Shown: piece after piece, positions 62,973-64,000 of the stretch
How positions within the stretch are numbered: the first letter of the stretch is position 1
How the letters are laid out: each line of letters starts with the position of its first letter
NCBI GenBank assembly: GCA_024802545.1
Contig: CP103416.1
Location: forward strand, 2,418,001 to 2,482,000
DNA length: 64,000 nt
Reading direction: 5' to 3'
Source: SAR92 clade bacterium H455
GTDB taxonomy: Bacteria; Pseudomonadota; Gammaproteobacteria; Pseudomonadales; Porticoccaceae
Notes under the pieces: model-generated
Databases searched by the model: none
What the model saw: only the letters and a program-made list of their open reading frames with translations
Told to the model about the DNA's origin: nothing
Made by a program: the position numbers and the translations under genes

Positions 62973-63860
62973 TTGCCCAAAGCCTTTGTCTACCCAGCGT
63001 TGCGCTCAACCCGCGACAATTTTAAATGTCCTAGCTGCGATCAAGCATTGATCATGCAGGATGATCCGCAACCGCGCACTTACCGCTGCAACAATCAGCA
63101 CAGTTTTGATCTGGCTCGCGAGGGTTATCTCAATCTGTTATTGCCCCAGCACAAGCGTAGTCGCAATCCCGGCGATAGCGACGAGATGATTCGCAGCCGC
63201 CAGCGCTTTTTAAATGCCGGTTACTATGAGCCCCTGTCTGACGCCATTGTTGCCGCCGTTGCCAAGGCCGCAAGCGGGCCCGAACAGACTGTTTTGGATC
63301 TCGGCTGTGGCGAGGGCTACTATATGCAGCAGCTGCGTATGGCTTCTGCAACGGCATCGACCAAACTTAAACTGTTGGGCATGGATATCTCAAAGTTTGC
63401 CGTGCGCCTAGCCGCGAAACGCAAGATGGATGCGCGCCTCGCAGTAGACAGTGTCTACAATATTCCGTTATTTGAGAATCGTGTCGACACGGCTATTTCA
63501 GTGTTTTCACCGATCAGTATCGAAGAGACCGCTCGCGTGCTTAAACCCGGCGGCCAGTTAATTATGGTCGGCCCTGGCGCAGAGCATTTAGCTGGGCTCA
63601 CGGCGTTAATCTATGAGCAGTCACTGCCCCACGGCGGCAACACCGCAGGTCTGGAAAAGACAAGTCAATTTAATTTGCTGGAACAGATTGAAATCAAGCA
63701 GACTATTGTCGTCACCGGCAGCGATATTCTCGACCTGCTAAAGATGACCCCCTACTACTGGCACAGTCGCCCAGAACAGCAGGAGATGTTGGCCAAGCTG
63801 GACAAGCTTGAAACCCTGATCCACTTCAAAATCAATGTTTATCAGAACCAAAGCAGCTAA
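62973..63860 (+). CDS. rlmA: 23S rRNA (guanine-N1)-methyltransferase RlmA
   Basis: Methylates G745/G748-type positions of 23S rRNA. N-terminal zinc site FKCPSCDQAL to YRCNNQHSFDLAREGYLNLLLPQHKRSRNPGDS, SAM-binding VLDLGCGEGYYMQQL, and C-terminal TPYYWHSRPEQQ. The gene begins with TTG, as no ATG or GTG fits before the zinc site; it is about 15 residues longer at the N-terminus than E. coli RlmA. Confidence 0.92.
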   Translation: MPKAFVYPALRSTRDNFKCPSCDQALIMQDDPQPRTYRCNNQHSFDLAREGYLNLLLPQHKRSRNPGDSDEMIRSRQRFLNAGYYEPLSDAIVAAVAKAASGPEQTVLDLGCGEGYYMQQLRMASATASTKLKLLGMDISKFAVRLAAKRKMDARLAVDSVYNIPLFENRVDTAISVFSPISIEETARVLKPGGQLIMVGPGAEHLAGLTALIYEQSLPHGGNTAGLEKTSQFNLLEQIEIKQTIVVTGSDILDLLKMTPYYWHSRPEQQEMLAKLDKLETLIHFKINVYQNQSS

Positions 63861-63885
63861 CATAATCACAAATAAAAGATCTAAT

Positions 63886-64000
63886 ATGAGCCCTGCAGAG
63901 CAACAGTTTTTAACCCGCAACAAACTCCCTGAAAGCTATTTGTTGAGCGCCGCAAGATGGTTTTCGCCACTGCTTGAGAAATACCAAAGCGCCGGTGACA
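63886..64000 (+). CDS. Probable D-glycerate 3-kinase, 5' end only
   Basis: The first 38 codons of a gene cut by the right edge. FLTRNKLPESYLLSAARWFSP matches the N-terminus of COG4240-type kinases (D-glycerate 3-kinase-like, P-loop). The P-loop itself lies beyond the window, so the call rests on this short stretch. Confidence 0.4.
   Translation, partial: MSPAEQQFLTRNKLPESYLLSAARWFSPLLEKYQSAGD

Overview
The window looks like chromosomal core and accessory DNA of a marine-type gammaproteobacterium. The evidence is gene order (smc-zipA-ligA, rluB-scpB-scpA, rpsU-yqeY-dnaG-rpoD with an adjacent tRNA, ccmABCDEFGHI), an ANR/FNR regulator, a PA3496-like small protein and a RimK/RimB/aspartoacylase-like triad. 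Placement in or near the Cellvibrionales/SAR92-like group is an inference from general resemblance only. No phage, transposase, integrase or CRISPR array was seen. Both ends are cut: a 3' piece of a YciK-type dehydrogenase at the left and the 5' piece of a probable D-glycerate 3-kinase at the right.

Layout. 1-3.5 kb: yciK end, then rluB-scpB-scpA (overlapping) and a YciO-like gene. 3.6-9.1 kb: a 1531-residue hybrid sensor/GGDEF/EAL protein with a periplasmic ABC-type binding protein just upstream. 9.2-14.8 kb: a compact operon of a ThDP-dependent enzyme, two small citrate-synthase-fold proteins that have lost the usual catalytic residues, and a TonB-dependent receptor. It has its own promoter and ends at a strong terminator. 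15-20.2 kb: + strand genes (VC0807-like membrane protein, YciI, SH3/coiled-coil protein, cyclophilin, pdxJ, DUF2520 protein, TrmH-type methylase). 20.2-28.7 kb: MFS exporter, two small unknowns, ligA, zipA, smc. 28.9-36.0 kb: complete nine-gene System I cytochrome c maturation operon. 36.2-41.9 kb: PA3496-like gene, exported MsrA, tandem UspA divergent from fnr/anr across one FNR box, parvulin, cca, folM. 42-45.2 kb: GNAT, OmpA lipoprotein, folK-folB-tsaD. 45.5-50.2 kb: macromolecular synthesis operon rpsU, yqeY, dnaG, rpoD. 50.3-51.6 kb: a tandem 115-117 bp repeat, tRNA-Ile(CAU), a 15-bp hairpin and an orphan LuxR-type regulator. 51.7-58 kb: beta-propeller lipoprotein, octaheme cytochrome c with TPRs, alkaline phosphatase lipoprotein. 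58.2-60.7 kb: aspartoacylase-like, RimK, RimB-like. 61-64 kb: XRE-like regulator, Cys-rich lipoprotein, GST, rlmA, partial kinase.

How it fits together. The Ccm operon supplies heme attachment for c-type cytochromes such as the octaheme protein at 54-56 kb. The FNR-like protein is placed to control the neighbouring universal stress gene under low oxygen. Its coding frame has the four cluster cysteines in exactly FNR spacing but no standard start codon ahead of them. The most unusual system is the ThDP enzyme + paired degenerate citrate-synthase-fold + TonB receptor operon, followed by a binding protein and a very large c-di-GMP-linked sensor. I know of no described pathway with this composition.
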